From Marinobacter sp. S6332 (GTDB taxonomy: Bacteria > Pseudomonadota > Gammaproteobacteria > Pseudomonadales > Oleiphilaceae), in the NCBI RefSeq assembly GCF_023016045.1, contig NZ_JALKAP010000011.1, positions 62,001 through 126,000 on the forward strand: a stretch of DNA of 64,000 nucleotides, given 5' to 3'. A program made the translations under genes and the position numbers. Under the pieces are notes generated by a model. That model saw only the letters and a list, made by a program, of their open reading frames with translations. It was not told the origin of the DNA and did not search any database. Below, in pieces: positions 36,697 through 46,629 of the stretch. Position 1 is the first letter of the stretch. Every line of letters begins with the position of its first letter.

Positions 36697-37563
36697 CTAA
36701 CCTTTCTCAATCATTTCACGGTATCCCGCGCGAAAGTCCGGGTAGCGGAATGTAAACCCAGTTTGTAGCAATCGCCTGTTGTTGCAACGCTTGCTACCAG
36801 CGCGACCGCCCTTTCTGGCTTCAGCTACAGGGTCGGCGCAGGGCACCTGCTCGCGCACCCAATCGACCACTTCATCAAGGCGAACGGGCTCACAATCACT
36901 GGCCACATAGCAGCTATCCAGAGGTTTGCCTGCGAGTGCCAATGCATTGAGATGAACGACTGCCGCTGCGGCATCTTCTTCATGAATGCGGTTGCTGAAC
37001 GGAGCAGGCCTCACCGGGTTCATGCGGCCTTCAATGACCTCCTCCAGAAAGCGTCGACGTGATGGTCCGTATATGCCGCTGAAGCGAACAATGGTGGCGG
37101 GGTGGCCGCTATCCATTGCTGTTCGTTCACCGGCAAGAATTTGCTGGCCCGTTACGCGGGTAGGGGAGGCAGTACTTGTTTCATCGACCAAACTCTCATC
37201 ATCCTGAGCATAAACGCTGGTGCTGCTAATAAAAAACAACCGTTTTAACGGGTTGTTACCTAACGCTTCTAATAGGTTCGAGAGCCCGTGCACATAGGCA
37301 TCGCGGTAACCTTTTTCGTCATAGCTGGAAGGCGTTAGGCAGTAGATAATCGTATCCAGATTATCTGGTAGCTTGCCAACTAGAGTTTCCGGGCGAGTTA
37401 AATCTGCACCTATACCCTCAACGCCTTCAGGCACTTTGGCAGGATTGCGACGTAATCCGTAAACCTGTGCTGACTCCTTTAGCATGCTGGCTATGGTGCC
37501 CCCGAGTTTGCCACAACCGGCTATGAGAATTCCTGGCTTACTATTGCGATCAGCGATTGCCAT
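36697..37563 (-). CDS. Atypical SDR / NAD-dependent epimerase family protein
   Basis: 288 residues from ATG 37563 (an in-frame start at 37575 adds four). N-terminal Rossmann ILIAGCGKLGGTIA, then IYCLTPSSYDEKGYRDAYVHG, FISSTSVYAQDDE (SDR Ser/Tyr region) and RFSGIYGPSRRRFLE. Resembles nucleoside-diphosphate-sugar epimerases of the YeeZ type. Substrate unknown. Divergent from oxyR. Confidence 0.8.
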   Translation of the reverse strand: MAIADRNSKPGILIAGCGKLGGTIASMLKESAQVYGLRRNPAKVPEGVEGIGADLTRPETLVGKLPDNLDTIIYCLTPSSYDEKGYRDAYVHGLSNLLEALGNNPLKRLFFISSTSVYAQDDESLVDETSTASPTRVTGQQILAGERTAMDSGHPATIVRFSGIYGPSRRRFLEEVIEGRMNPVRPAPFSNRIHEEDAAAAVVHLNALALAGKPLDSCYVASDCEPVRLDEVVDWVREQVPCADPVAEARKGGRAGSKRCNNRRLLQTGFTFRYPDFRAGYREMIEKG

Positions 37564-37639
37564 AGACAATATCAATCCTTATCCTCTAACTCATAAATAA
37601 GTGAAACTTCGCCTAGTATCCTTTTGACCGGAGATCACC

Positions 37640-38599
37640 ATGACTCTTACCGAGTTACGATACGTCGTTACGCTTGCCCGTGAAAGGCATTTTGGCCGCG
37701 CTGCCGAGCGTTGCCACGTCAGCCAGCCGACACTCAGCGTTGCGGTCAAAAAGCTGGAAGACGAACTGGGCGTGCCCTTGTTCGAGCGCAGCAAAAGCAG
37801 CATTCGTGTGACCGAAACCGGCCAGCGCATTGTTGCGCAAGCTCAGCGGGTTTTGGATCAGGTAGGTGTAATCCGCGATATGGCTCAGGATGGTAAAAAC
37901 CAGTTGAGCTCGCCGCTCAAGGTAGGTGCTATTTACACAATTGGGCCTTATCTATTTCCGCACTTGTTACCAGAGTTGCGCCGGGCAGCGCCGGAAATGC
38001 CGCTATACATAGAAGAGAACTACACCGCCAACCTGCGACAGAAACTGCGCCAATCCGAGCTTGACGCCATTATCATTGCGCTGCCATTTGAAGAGGCAGA
38101 AGTGCTGACCTTGCCTTTATACGATGAGCCCTTTGTTGTACTGCTACCAGCAGATCACCCGCTGGCAGATAAAAAACAGATCACCGGCGCAGAACTTGCT
38201 CGCGAACAGTTGCTACTACTCGGGCCAGGGCACTGCTTTCGGGACCAGATACTTGAGTCATGTCCGCCTCTAGTAGAGGCGGTTACCCGGCGAGCTGATG
38301 ATGGTGCGCCATCTTTGGTAACTGAGGGCAGCTCACTGGAGACCATACGCCACATGGTCGCCTCCGGTTTGGGGATTACCGTGCTGCCATTGTCTGCAGC
38401 CACCGGCATGCAATACCAAAAGGATGTACTCGTAACCCGGCCTTTTGCTCCGCCTGTGCCATCCCGCACTGTCGCGCTGGCTTGGCGAGTAACCTTTCCG
38501 CGGCCGAAAGCTATTGATGTGCTCTCGCTTGCGGCAGGCCAGTGTCGAGTAATTGAAAAGGCGCAAGAAGACACTCCGGTTGCAGCCGCAACGGACTGA
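37640..38599 (+). CDS. oxyR: Peroxide-sensing LysR regulator OxyR
   Basis: 319 residues. N-terminal winged helix HFGRAAERCHVSQPTLSVAVKKLE. The redox cysteines are Cys199 and Cys208 in GPGHCFRDQILESC, the same positions as in Escherichia coli OxyR. Activates peroxide defence genes on disulfide formation. It lies nine bases before recG, the conserved pseudomonad order. Confidence 0.96.
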   Translation: MTLTELRYVVTLARERHFGRAAERCHVSQPTLSVAVKKLEDELGVPLFERSKSSIRVTETGQRIVAQAQRVLDQVGVIRDMAQDGKNQLSSPLKVGAIYTIGPYLFPHLLPELRRAAPEMPLYIEENYTANLRQKLRQSELDAIIIALPFEEAEVLTLPLYDEPFVVLLPADHPLADKKQITGAELAREQLLLLGPGHCFRDQILESCPPLVEAVTRRADDGAPSLVTEGSSLETIRHMVASGLGITVLPLSAATGMQYQKDVLVTRPFAPPVPSRTVALAWRVTFPRPKAIDVLSLAAGQCRVIEKAQEDTPVAAATD

Positions 38600-38607
38600 T
38601 TGGAACC

Positions 38608-40683
38608 ATGGCATCACTGGATGATATCCCCGTCACCGAACTCAAGGGCGTAGGAAACGCCCTTGCTGAAAAACTTGCCCGGTTGGGTATCTCTTCGCTG
38701 CAAGACTTGTTGTTCCACCTCCCCCATCGCTACGAAGACCGCACAAGAATCATACCCATGGGCAGCTTGAGAGTTGGCGATGTGGCGGTTGTAGAGGGCG
38801 AGGTGATGAAGTCGGATTTGGTAATGGGGCGTCGCCGCAGCCTGCAGGTTACCCTGAAAGATAGCAGTGGCTTTCTGGTGCTGCGGTTTTTCCACTTCAA
38901 CGCCGCCCAGAAAAACCAGCTGTCAGAAGGCGCCCGGGTTCGCTGCTTCGGCGAAGTGCGGCCGGGACGCGCCGGATATGAGTTTTACCACCCGGAGTAC
39001 CAAACCAACCCACCCGCTATGCCCTCAGGGGAGCAAGCAACGCTTACGCCGGTTTATCCACTGACCGAAGGCATACAGCAGCCCAGAGTCAGAGGCTTGT
39101 GTCAGCAGGCTTTGGGATACCTTCAGCGGCATCCCATACGCGAATGGCTGCCAACTGAGTTGCTGGCAGGCTATCAGCTACCGGGAATTACCGCAGCCGT
39201 CCAATTAGTGCACTCCCCCCCTGCCAGCGCGCCGGTTCATCTACTGATGGAAGGGCGCCACCCGGCACAGCAGCGTCTGGTGATGGAAGAGTTGCTGGCC
39301 CATCAATTAAGCATGTTGCAGGTTCGAGAACAGATTCAGGCCAGGCAGGCATTGCCCTTGCTTCCTACCGGCGATTTGCCTGAGCGGTTTTTGGATGTGT
39401 TGCCTTTTGCGCTTACGGGCGCTCAGCGTCAGGTTTTGCGTGAGATTCGGCAAGACCTCAGCCAACCACTGCCCATGCTGCGTCTAGTGCAGGGAGATGT
39501 TGGATCGGGTAAAACCGTGGTGGCTGCATTGGCGGCCATACAGACCATTGGTGCGGGCGCTCAGGTTGCGCTTATGGCGCCCACAGAAATATTGGCTGAG
39601 CAGCATTATCAGAATTTTTGTGGTTGGTTGGAGCCTCTGGGCATTCAGTTGGCGTGGCTGACCGGCAAAATCAAAGGCAAGGCCCGAAAAGAGACGCTAG
39701 AGGCAGTTCACTCGGGGGACGCCAGCGTTGTTATAGGCACCCATGCACTGTTTCAGGAAGATGTACTGTTTCATCGTTTAGCGTTGGTGATTGTGGATGA
39801 GCAGCACCGCTTTGGCGTGCACCAACGCTTGGCTTTGCGGGAAAAAGGCGTTGGTGGAACGCTGGCGCCGCACCAGTTGATCATGACAGCTACCCCAATT
39901 CCCCGTACCTTAGCCATGAGCGCCTATGCTGATCTAGATACCTCGGTGATTGATGAATTACCCCCCGGCCGCAAACCGGTTGAAACCATCGTTATTCCTG
40001 ATGGCCGCCGGGAAGATGTCATTGAGCGTGTACGCGGTGCTTGCACAGAGGGTCGTCAAGCTTATTGGGTCTGTACCCTGATTGAAGAGTCGGAAGCCCT
40101 TCAGTGCCAAGCTGCAGAGGTAACCGCGCAGGAGCTGGCAGAGCGCCTTTCAGGTTTAAAGGTTGGGCTGGTCCACGGCCGCCTGAAGTCGGCAGAAAAG
40201 GCCGAAGTGATGAACCGCTTCAAACAGGGAGAGCTTGACCTATTGGTTGCCACCACGGTGATTGAGGTGGGAGTGGATGTGCCCAATGCCTCTCTGATCA
40301 TTATTGAAAATCCGGAGCGTTTGGGGCTAGCGCAGCTGCACCAGCTTCGGGGCAGGGTGGGCAGAGGTGAGCAGGCCAGCTTCTGCGTTCTCATGTACCA
40401 TCCTCCTTTGTCAGCCAACGGTAAAGCAAGGCTACAAGCCCTGCGTGAAAGTCAGGATGGCTTTGTGATCGCCGAGAAAGATTTGGAAATTCGTGGGCCG
40501 GGAGAGGTGCTAGGCACTCGCCAGACTGGCATGATGCAGTTTCGGCTGGCAGACTTTGAGCGTGACAAAGGTTGGATTGAACCGGTGCGGGAGATGGCAC
40601 CGGGGCTTATGAAGCACCCTCAGCTAGTGCAGGCTCTAATCCGACGCTGGCTGGGAGAAAAAACACGTTACGGAGATGTTTAA
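38608..40683 (+). CDS. recG: ATP-dependent DNA helicase RecG
   Basis: 691 residues. N-terminal wedge/OB part (LPHRYEDRTRI, VEGEVMKSDL), Walker A QGDVGSGKTVVA, DEQHRFGVHQR (DExH), TATPIPRTLAMSAYADLD, and C-terminal LVATTVIEVGVDVPNAS and LHQLRGRVGRG. Remodels stalled forks. Full length. Confidence 0.97.
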   Translation: MASLDDIPVTELKGVGNALAEKLARLGISSLQDLLFHLPHRYEDRTRIIPMGSLRVGDVAVVEGEVMKSDLVMGRRRSLQVTLKDSSGFLVLRFFHFNAAQKNQLSEGARVRCFGEVRPGRAGYEFYHPEYQTNPPAMPSGEQATLTPVYPLTEGIQQPRVRGLCQQALGYLQRHPIREWLPTELLAGYQLPGITAAVQLVHSPPASAPVHLLMEGRHPAQQRLVMEELLAHQLSMLQVREQIQARQALPLLPTGDLPERFLDVLPFALTGAQRQVLREIRQDLSQPLPMLRLVQGDVGSGKTVVAALAAIQTIGAGAQVALMAPTEILAEQHYQNFCGWLEPLGIQLAWLTGKIKGKARKETLEAVHSGDASVVIGTHALFQEDVLFHRLALVIVDEQHRFGVHQRLALREKGVGGTLAPHQLIMTATPIPRTLAMSAYADLDTSVIDELPPGRKPVETIVIPDGRREDVIERVRGACTEGRQAYWVCTLIEESEALQCQAAEVTAQELAERLSGLKVGLVHGRLKSAEKAEVMNRFKQGELDLLVATTVIEVGVDVPNASLIIIENPERLGLAQLHQLRGRVGRGEQASFCVLMYHPPLSANGKARLQALRESQDGFVIAEKDLEIRGPGEVLGTRQTGMMQFRLADFERDKGWIEPVREMAPGLMKHPQLVQALIRRWLGEKTRYGDV

Positions 40684-40822
40684 ACCGGTTTTGTGTTCGC
40701 GCCAACTAGGAGTGCATCCGTATGAACTGGTTCTATATCAACATTTATTGCTAAGTCATGCCCTATACTAAAGATCCAACGGCGGACATGGCCGGACTGT
40801 AAGCGGCGATACTCGGGAGAAT

Positions 40823-42190
40823 ATGATGGAATTACCTGTCACGGTACAACAGGCTCTGGGCGAATCTGTAAAAGGTGTTTCGCTTAGAGATACGCGTCAG
40901 GCTAACAGCCACGAGTTATTGCGAATGGTGCTGCTTCACGACGGCAAGGAAAACCTTCAAGCCATCTGCTGCAAAGACGATTTAATTGACCTTGAACAGC
41001 TGAACAAACAACTGGGGCGGGATTTCCGTCTTATGAAGCCCCGCGAACAAGTTCGTGTTAAAGAGCGCGCAGGGCTTCGGGAACTACCGGCGCTACCGTC
41101 TTTAACAGGCTGGCCCACCGTTGTGGATCGGCGGGTTAATGATTTGTCTTGTGTTGCTTTGGAGCTAGGGGAGCAAAACTTGGCGATGGTTATGCCCGCT
41201 GAAGAATTTCGTGCACTGACGAAAAACGCCGATCTTCGTTCGTTTACCGTGGCCTCTGAAAACATAGCCGTAAATCTTGATGACCCAGCTAACGATCTAA
41301 ACCAACTGACCTTTGCGCTCAAAAAATTTACCAGTCTGCGCATTCAGCAGCGCCTAGAGGACACGTTAGAGCTTCCGCCACTGCCAGAAACGGCTCAGCG
41401 TATTATTCATCTGCGAGTAAACCCGAACGCGGTCATGGGAGACTTGGTGGATATTGTGGAAAGTGACCCCAGCTTGGCTGCTCAGGTGGTAAGTTGGGCG
41501 TCTTCCTCCTTTTATGCCGCCGCGGGGCAAGTGCGCTCTGTACACGATGCAGTATCAAGAGTGCTTGGCTTTGATATGGTGATGAACTTGGCCATGGGCC
41601 TGTCTTTGGGCCGAGCGCTCAAACAGCCGCAGGATCATCCGGACGGGTATGTAGACTATTGGCAACAAGCCATCTGGCAAGCCCAGTCGGCGGGTGTTCT
41701 GGCGAGCATGATGCCTCGCGGTGAGCGCCCGGTGTTTGGTTTGGCCTATCTCGCTGGCCTACTGCACAACTTTGGCTATCTTCTGTTGGCTCAAGTTTTT
41801 CCTCCCCACTTTAAGCTGGTTTGCCGTTCGCTAGAGGTAAACTCCAATATCGACTCCTCGGTAACCGAGCATTATCTTTTGGGTATTACCCGCGAACAAA
41901 TTGCTGCCCAGCTTATGGAAAACTGGGGCATGCCAGATGAGGTAACCTTGGCCCTAAGGTATCAGAAGAATCCGAGCTACCGCGGTGCACACAGCGTTTA
42001 TGCCCGGCTTTTGTGGTTGGGGCGTCAACTGCTAACGGCACGGGGTGTGCAATTAGGTGCATGTGAGCCTATTGGACAAGAAATTTATGACGAGTTGGGA
42101 TTGGATCCTAAGCTGGTAGAGGCACAGTTTGATGAGTTGGTGGCGAGTAAAGACAATGTTATGGCCATGGCAGGCATGATGAATCAGTAA
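40823..42190 (+). CDS. HDOD domain signalling protein
   Basis: 455 residues (MMELPVTVQQALG; a second ATG at 40826 is equally possible, GGGAGA is upstream). The N-terminal 150 residues look like a YbaK/aminoacyl-tRNA-deacylase-type module (CKDDLIDLEQLNKQLGRDFRL), and the C-terminal part is an HDOD domain (LPPLPETAQRIIHLRVNPNAVMGDLVDIVESDPSLAAQVVSWA). HDOD proteins lack the HD catalytic pair and act in signal networks. In pseudomonads a similar gene follows recG. Confidence 0.82.
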   Translation: MMELPVTVQQALGESVKGVSLRDTRQANSHELLRMVLLHDGKENLQAICCKDDLIDLEQLNKQLGRDFRLMKPREQVRVKERAGLRELPALPSLTGWPTVVDRRVNDLSCVALELGEQNLAMVMPAEEFRALTKNADLRSFTVASENIAVNLDDPANDLNQLTFALKKFTSLRIQQRLEDTLELPPLPETAQRIIHLRVNPNAVMGDLVDIVESDPSLAAQVVSWASSSFYAAAGQVRSVHDAVSRVLGFDMVMNLAMGLSLGRALKQPQDHPDGYVDYWQQAIWQAQSAGVLASMMPRGERPVFGLAYLAGLLHNFGYLLLAQVFPPHFKLVCRSLEVNSNIDSSVTEHYLLGITREQIAAQLMENWGMPDEVTLALRYQKNPSYRGAHSVYARLLWLGRQLLTARGVQLGACEPIGQEIYDELGLDPKLVEAQFDELVASKDNVMAMAGMMNQ

Positions 42191-42204
42191 GCAGAGTCAG
42201 TAAC

Positions 42205-42229
42205 AAAAAAGCCGGCCAAGAGGGCCGGC
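42205..42229 (-). terminator. Candidate terminator in the HDOD/DUF2489 spacer
   Basis: GCCGGCC, loop AAGAG, GGCCGGC (42211-42229) is followed, on the minus strand, by six T (42210-42205). It would end transcripts from the DUF2489 side. The remainder of the 290-bp spacer is AT-rich and has no gene I can support. Confidence 0.6.
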
Positions 42230-42481
42230 AAGGCTTCTGCTCATGGCAGAGTCGTCCGAACGAAAACAGGAGAAACAACGCAGAGCAACCACCCGTGCAA
42301 CAATTAATGCTCTGTCACTTTTAAAGTTAGACAAAATCTGCGAAAAGAAAAGCCCTTGTCTCGCTACTCAAAAAGCTGACTGCACCGTCATTTTTTTAGG
42401 CTAGGCAAACTTATGATATCCAAGCAATAAAAAAACGTTGTCGCTCTTTTGTGTTACAAAATGACACAAATGTAAACAAAG

Positions 42482-42937
42482 TTAAAAGCGGTGGTTTCGT
42501 AAAGCCGTTGCAGCGCGGCGAATTTCATCTGCGTGGCGCTTTTCTACTTCAAATCGCTCTTTGTCCATCTTTTCTACAAAACGGACTTCGGTATCCTGCC
42601 GAGCTTGGTGGGTCGGCATATGGCGGAGTTTTTCATGCACCTCCATAAATACACGGAAGGGCGATTTCTCCATCAATTCAGGCGCAACATGGTCGAGCAA
42701 GCCCTTTATGCGCAAGCAAGCTTCGGAGTACTCGACCTGGTCTTCCTCTATCGCCATGGCGATAACCTTAATGCTATCGACCATATCTTGACGCCGCTTC
42801 GCCTTAAACGCCTCAGCCTTCTGCTGGCGCCTACGGTTTTCAGCCAACATCGTCATTTGCCGCCGTATAAAGCCCAGCAAGGCAATGATGGCGATAGCAC
42901 CGGCACTAATCAGGCTCCACTGTAGCCATTGAGGCAT
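42482..42937 (-). CDS. DUF2489 membrane-anchored protein
   Basis: 151 residues: one N-terminal membrane helix (LISAGAIAIIALLGFI) and a charged helical rest (RRQQKAEAFKAKRRQDMVDSIKVIAMAIEE), as in DUF2489 proteins of pseudomonads and vibrios. Its first 32 bases overlap the end of the molybdopterin oxidoreductase gene in another frame. Function unknown. Confidence 0.72.
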   Translation of the reverse strand: MPQWLQWSLISAGAIAIIALLGFIRRQMTMLAENRRRQQKAEAFKAKRRQDMVDSIKVIAMAIEEDQVEYSEACLRIKGLLDHVAPELMEKSPFRVFMEVHEKLRHMPTHQARQDTEVRFVEKMDKERFEVEKRHADEIRRAATALRNHRF

Positions 42938-45254
42938 GCTGTTCTCCCTGTGTGGTTCGAGCGGATGTGGACGGCTGTTTTGAGTGCAAGACTTTGACAG
43001 TTACCGGCTGTCCGTTCAATACGGATGTACCCGCTACCGGATCGATATGCTGATCACTCAACACATCGTTAATACTTGCGCCAGCGTGGGCTGATGCCGT
43101 GGTTTGCTGTGTTCCGTCGCGGTCATGACCCCAGCCGTGGGGAATAGAAACAACGCCGGGCATCATGTCGCTCGTAATTTCTACAGGCAACAGAATACAA
43201 CGATTCTCGGCACGGATCTCTGCGTCGCATCCGGCTTGAAGCCCCAACCTGCTCGCATCATCCGGGTTTACCAAAAGTGTGCAGCGATCTTTGCCTTTAA
43301 CCAACCTGCGGCTGTTATGCATCCAGGAGTTATTACTGCGCACATGGCGCCTGCCAACTAGTAAGAGTTCGCCGGGTGAAACGGGCGCAGAGAGTTGCTG
43401 GTGCAGGCGCTCTACATCTTTTAGATAGCGCCGTGGGGCTAGGTTGATTTTTCCATCCCGGGTGAATAGGCGGTTCGCCAATGCAGGTCGCAAAGCGCCT
43501 AGGTCAACCCCGCTGGGGTTTTCTTTCAAGCGTTTGAGGGAAAGGCCTTTGGGTAATGCCTTCCACTGTGGATTGAGAGAGCTCAACTTAGCCAACCCTT
43601 TCAACGGGTGATGTTTGGGCAGAAAATCCAGGATCAAACCTGTGGCCGGTTCCAGAATTCCGCGCACCCGGCTGGTATCTGCACCATAGGGGCCAGTGCG
43701 CAGAAGCAAATCAACGAGCGAGTCTGGGCCAACTCGTTTGAATGCCTGCCAGCTCAGCTCTGAACGCAGGGGCAACTTGTTGCCTTTACGCAGTTTCTCC
43801 AATCGGTGAGCAAGTTCCAACAGAATTTGCCAATCATGGCGGCTGTCCGGGCCAGCATCAAAAAGTGCCTCGCTGTATTTGGATACGTTACGAACCGCCA
43901 GCATGTTGAACACGATGTCGTAATGGCTGCGCTCAAGCGCAGCGGTAGGGGGCAGAATAATATCCGCGTGGCGTGTGGTTTCGTTAATGTAGTAATCCAC
44001 CGAAACCATAAAATCCAGCCCGCTCAGTGCTTCATCTAGTCTCCGCCCATTGGGGCTTGAAAGTACCGGGTTACCCGCTACGGTTACGAACGCCCGAATT
44101 TGCCCCTCGCCCGGAGTGAGGATTTCGTCGGCCATAGTGCTTGCAGGGTATTCGCCGGCAAACTCCGGCAAGCCTTTCACCCGGCTGTGCCGCTTGCCAA
44201 AGTGCCCTCGCTGTCCGGACATGGCTCCCAGAGCAATAAGATCAATAGCGGGCTGAGTGAACATAACACCCCCAACGCTATCGAGCTTTCCGGTAAGAAT
44301 GTTTAAACAATAAGCGAGCCAGGTCGCAATACTCCCGAAGGTTTGGGTACTGGTCCCCATGCGGGTATAAAGCGCCGCTTTAGGCGTGTTGGCAAGCTGA
44401 TGCGCCAGATCACGTATGCTGGCTGCGGCAATTCCGGTAGTTTCAGCGACTGCCTCAGGGGTGAAGGGCAGGGCGGCCAAACGTAGTAGGTCCAGATCTT
44501 TTATGAACTGCTCTGCAGGCCCCGGGTGAACCAAACCGTCCGAAAACAAGGTGTTCACCATGGCCATTAACAGGAATGCATCCGTACCCGGGCGGATAAA
44601 ATGAAACTCTTCGGCCAGTTGTGCGGTTTCAGTGCGCCGTGGATCCACCACAATCATCTTGCCGCCGCGCTGTCTCAGCGCTTTTAGCCTGCCGCGAAAA
44701 TCCGGCACAGTCATCAAACTGCCGTTGGAGGCCATGGGGTTGCCACCAATGCAGATAAACAACTCTGTGTTATCGATATCCGGGATAGGGAACAGAACCT
44801 GATGACCGAACATCTCCAAACTCGCAAGCATATGCGGAAGCTGGTCGTTAGACGTTGCCGAAAAGCGGTTCTGGGAGCCAATGGCCCGAAGGAACGGCAT
44901 GGTAGCGATTAACGAACTGTGGTTGTGCGCATTCGGGTTGCCAAGGTATACGCCGATACTGTTTCGGCCATGGGCTGAGCGGGTACTGTGAAGCTTTTCG
45001 GCGACAGTCGCGAACGCCTCATCCCACTCAATCTCTTGCCAACCTGTAGGCGTTTTGCGAACCGGCTTGCGTAAGCGTTCTGGGTCTTCGTGCAGGTCTT
45101 TCAGGGCTACTGCCTTAGGGCAAATGTGGCCCCGACTCAAAGGGTCGTTATCATCCCCTCGGATAGACACAATCTTGCCTGCTTTTACCTCAATGGCAAC
45201 GCCACACATAGCTTCGCATAGGTGACAAGTGCGGTAATGAGTGCCGTGTTGCAT
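42906..45254 (-). CDS. Molybdopterin oxidoreductase (bis-MGD type)
   Basis: 782 residues. An N-terminal [4Fe-4S] set CHLCEAMCG with a fourth Cys in GHICPKA, DWE-like EWDEAFATVAEKL, and GGNPMASNGS/VVDPRRTETAQLA cofactor-binding loops. The C-terminal domain has LVNPDDASRLGLQAG and IPHGWGHDRDG. The position of the Mo ligand reads FSATSNDQLPH, with no Cys or selenocysteine there, so the ligand may be Ser or Asp. No partner electron-transfer subunits are adjacent, so it may be soluble or use a distant partner. Substrate unknown. Confidence 0.87.
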   Translation of the reverse strand: MQHGTHYRTCHLCEAMCGVAIEVKAGKIVSIRGDDNDPLSRGHICPKAVALKDLHEDPERLRKPVRKTPTGWQEIEWDEAFATVAEKLHSTRSAHGRNSIGVYLGNPNAHNHSSLIATMPFLRAIGSQNRFSATSNDQLPHMLASLEMFGHQVLFPIPDIDNTELFICIGGNPMASNGSLMTVPDFRGRLKALRQRGGKMIVVDPRRTETAQLAEEFHFIRPGTDAFLLMAMVNTLFSDGLVHPGPAEQFIKDLDLLRLAALPFTPEAVAETTGIAAASIRDLAHQLANTPKAALYTRMGTSTQTFGSIATWLAYCLNILTGKLDSVGGVMFTQPAIDLIALGAMSGQRGHFGKRHSRVKGLPEFAGEYPASTMADEILTPGEGQIRAFVTVAGNPVLSSPNGRRLDEALSGLDFMVSVDYYINETTRHADIILPPTAALERSHYDIVFNMLAVRNVSKYSEALFDAGPDSRHDWQILLELAHRLEKLRKGNKLPLRSELSWQAFKRVGPDSLVDLLLRTGPYGADTSRVRGILEPATGLILDFLPKHHPLKGLAKLSSLNPQWKALPKGLSLKRLKENPSGVDLGALRPALANRLFTRDGKINLAPRRYLKDVERLHQQLSAPVSPGELLLVGRRHVRSNNSWMHNSRRLVKGKDRCTLLVNPDDASRLGLQAGCDAEIRAENRCILLPVEITSDMMPGVVSIPHGWGHDRDGTQQTTASAHAGASINDVLSDQHIDPVAGTSVLNGQPVTVKVLHSKQPSTSARTTQGEQHASMATVEPD

Positions 45255-45380
45255 GGGGGCTCTCCCGAGATTTTTGTTATTGGAGTTGGGTTTCGTTGTG
45301 CAACCAGATTAGCAGGAAAGTACCGATGGTGGGAAACGGGGAGGGAAAATCAAGAACTGTTAACGGAGGAGTAAAAGGCA

Positions 45381-45407
45381 CAAACCCTACAGGTATTGTA
45401 GGGTTTG
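45381..45407 (-). terminator. Intrinsic terminator of the YdcH-type gene
   Basis: CAAACCCTACA (45381-45391), loop GGTAT, TGTAGGGTTTG (45397-45407): a perfect 11-bp stem followed on the minus strand by a TTTT stretch. The 170-bp space before the oxidoreductase gene has nothing else I can name. Confidence 0.75.
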
Positions 45408-45423
45408 CGAGGGCTTGGCAGGT

Positions 45424-45681
45424 TTAGCTTGCCATTGACGCTTCATAGTCACGAATCATGTTGTAAAGTTGATCTTTCAAGCTTATTCGCTTCTTTTTCT
45501 GCTCTTCCAGATACTCATCGGAGGTTGTCTCAACTCCTTGTTCGATACGATACACTTCGTGATCGATGTCTTGATAGGATTCGAAAAGTTTCGCAAAGTG
45601 ATTATCGGTTGTCTTCAGAGTATGAATGGCGTCCTTAGACTCTGGAAAGTCGTGCGCAAGATCGTGTTTTTCAAGTGGCAT
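45424..45681 (-). CDS. YdcH/DUF465 family small protein
   Basis: 85 residues from ATG 45681, which has GGAG nine bases upstream; a TTG five codons earlier is possible. The sequence MPLEKHDLAHDFPESKDAIHTLKTTDNHFAKLFESYQDIDHEVYRIEQG and EEQKKKRISLKDQLYNMI fits the DUF465 (YdcH) helical-hairpin family. Function unknown. Confidence 0.83.
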   Translation of the reverse strand: MPLEKHDLAHDFPESKDAIHTLKTTDNHFAKLFESYQDIDHEVYRIEQGVETTSDEYLEEQKKKRISLKDQLYNMIRDYEASMAS

Positions 45682-45765
45682 TCGTTCGTGCTCCAAGTTG
45701 TTCGGTGTTTTGCTTCAAGCCAATTTCTAGCTTAGCGCATTTGCTTTAGGCGTATCTGACCTAGC

Positions 45766-46602
45766 TCAGTTTCCACGAGTTTCGATATTGCCGTCTTTGT
45801 CTGAAATAACGATTTCGACGCGACGGTTTTGCTGTCTGCCAAGGTCGGTGTCGTTACTAGCAACAGGGTACTGCTCGCCAAAGCCTCGTACTTCAACCCG
45901 GCGACGGTCTATGCCTTGGGCTACCAATTCATCACGAACCGCTTGTGCCCGACGCTCTGACAGCTGTTGGTTGTACGACTCGTCACCAGTGCTGTCGGTA
46001 TAACCTTCTACGCGTACTCTGCGCTCTTCATATTCCTTCATGAACTGGGTTAGGCGCGCAATGGTTTGCTCTCCCGACGCTTTTAGGTCGGCTTTGTTTA
46101 AATCGAAAAGTACATCGCCAAGCGTCAGCACCATGCCGCGATCTGTGCGTTCGGCTTGTAGTTCTTCCATTTGCTTGCGCAGCATTTCGGCTTCCCGGCG
46201 GGCCTGCTCGGCTTCCATTTGGGCTCTTTGGGCTTCGCTGGAGCGCTGCTCTAGCATTAACACACGGCGGCGCTCTTCAGCCGAATCAATCTGCTTTTGT
46301 AACCTTGCACGCTGCCCCTGCTCGTTAGCAATTTCGGCATGGCGGTTGGCAAGATAGGCTGCGTGCTCAATACGAACAGTGTCTTTGCCTTCCTCCAGCA
46401 AATACTCAGCCCGCTGCAATTCATCTCTGGCGTTGCGGAGCTGGCGGTTGCCGCTGCGAGCAACATCGGGATCATTCTTAATCTTGGCGTAGGATGCGCG
46501 GGCCTCAGTTACCATCGCATTTTCAGGTGGCGTTGAGGCACAGCCTGAAATCATTACAGACAAGCCCACAGCCACGCCCAGTGTTATGTTGCGTTTTTTC
46601 AT
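45766..46602 (-). CDS. OmpA-domain lipoprotein with DUF4398-like N terminus
   Basis: 278 residues from ATG 46602 (AGGAAGGAG upstream). Lipoprotein signal LSVMISGC with the lipidated Cys, then an N-terminal helical DUF4398-type region (ENAMVTEARASYAKIKNDPDVARSGNRQLRNARDEL), a long coiled coil, and a C-terminal OmpA/peptidoglycan-binding domain (FDLNKADLKASGEQTIARL, YTDSTGDESYNQQLSERRAQAVRDEL, NRRVEIVI). Probably anchored in the outer membrane and holding the cell wall. Pairs with the lipoprotein gene upstream. Confidence 0.88.
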   Translation of the reverse strand: MKKRNITLGVAVGLSVMISGCASTPPENAMVTEARASYAKIKNDPDVARSGNRQLRNARDELQRAEYLLEEGKDTVRIEHAAYLANRHAEIANEQGQRARLQKQIDSAEERRRVLMLEQRSSEAQRAQMEAEQARREAEMLRKQMEELQAERTDRGMVLTLGDVLFDLNKADLKASGEQTIARLTQFMKEYEERRVRVEGYTDSTGDESYNQQLSERRAQAVRDELVAQGIDRRRVEVRGFGEQYPVASNDTDLGRQQNRRVEIVISDKDGNIETRGN

Positions 46603-46629
46603 AACAGTCTCCTTCCTAAGATATGGCAA

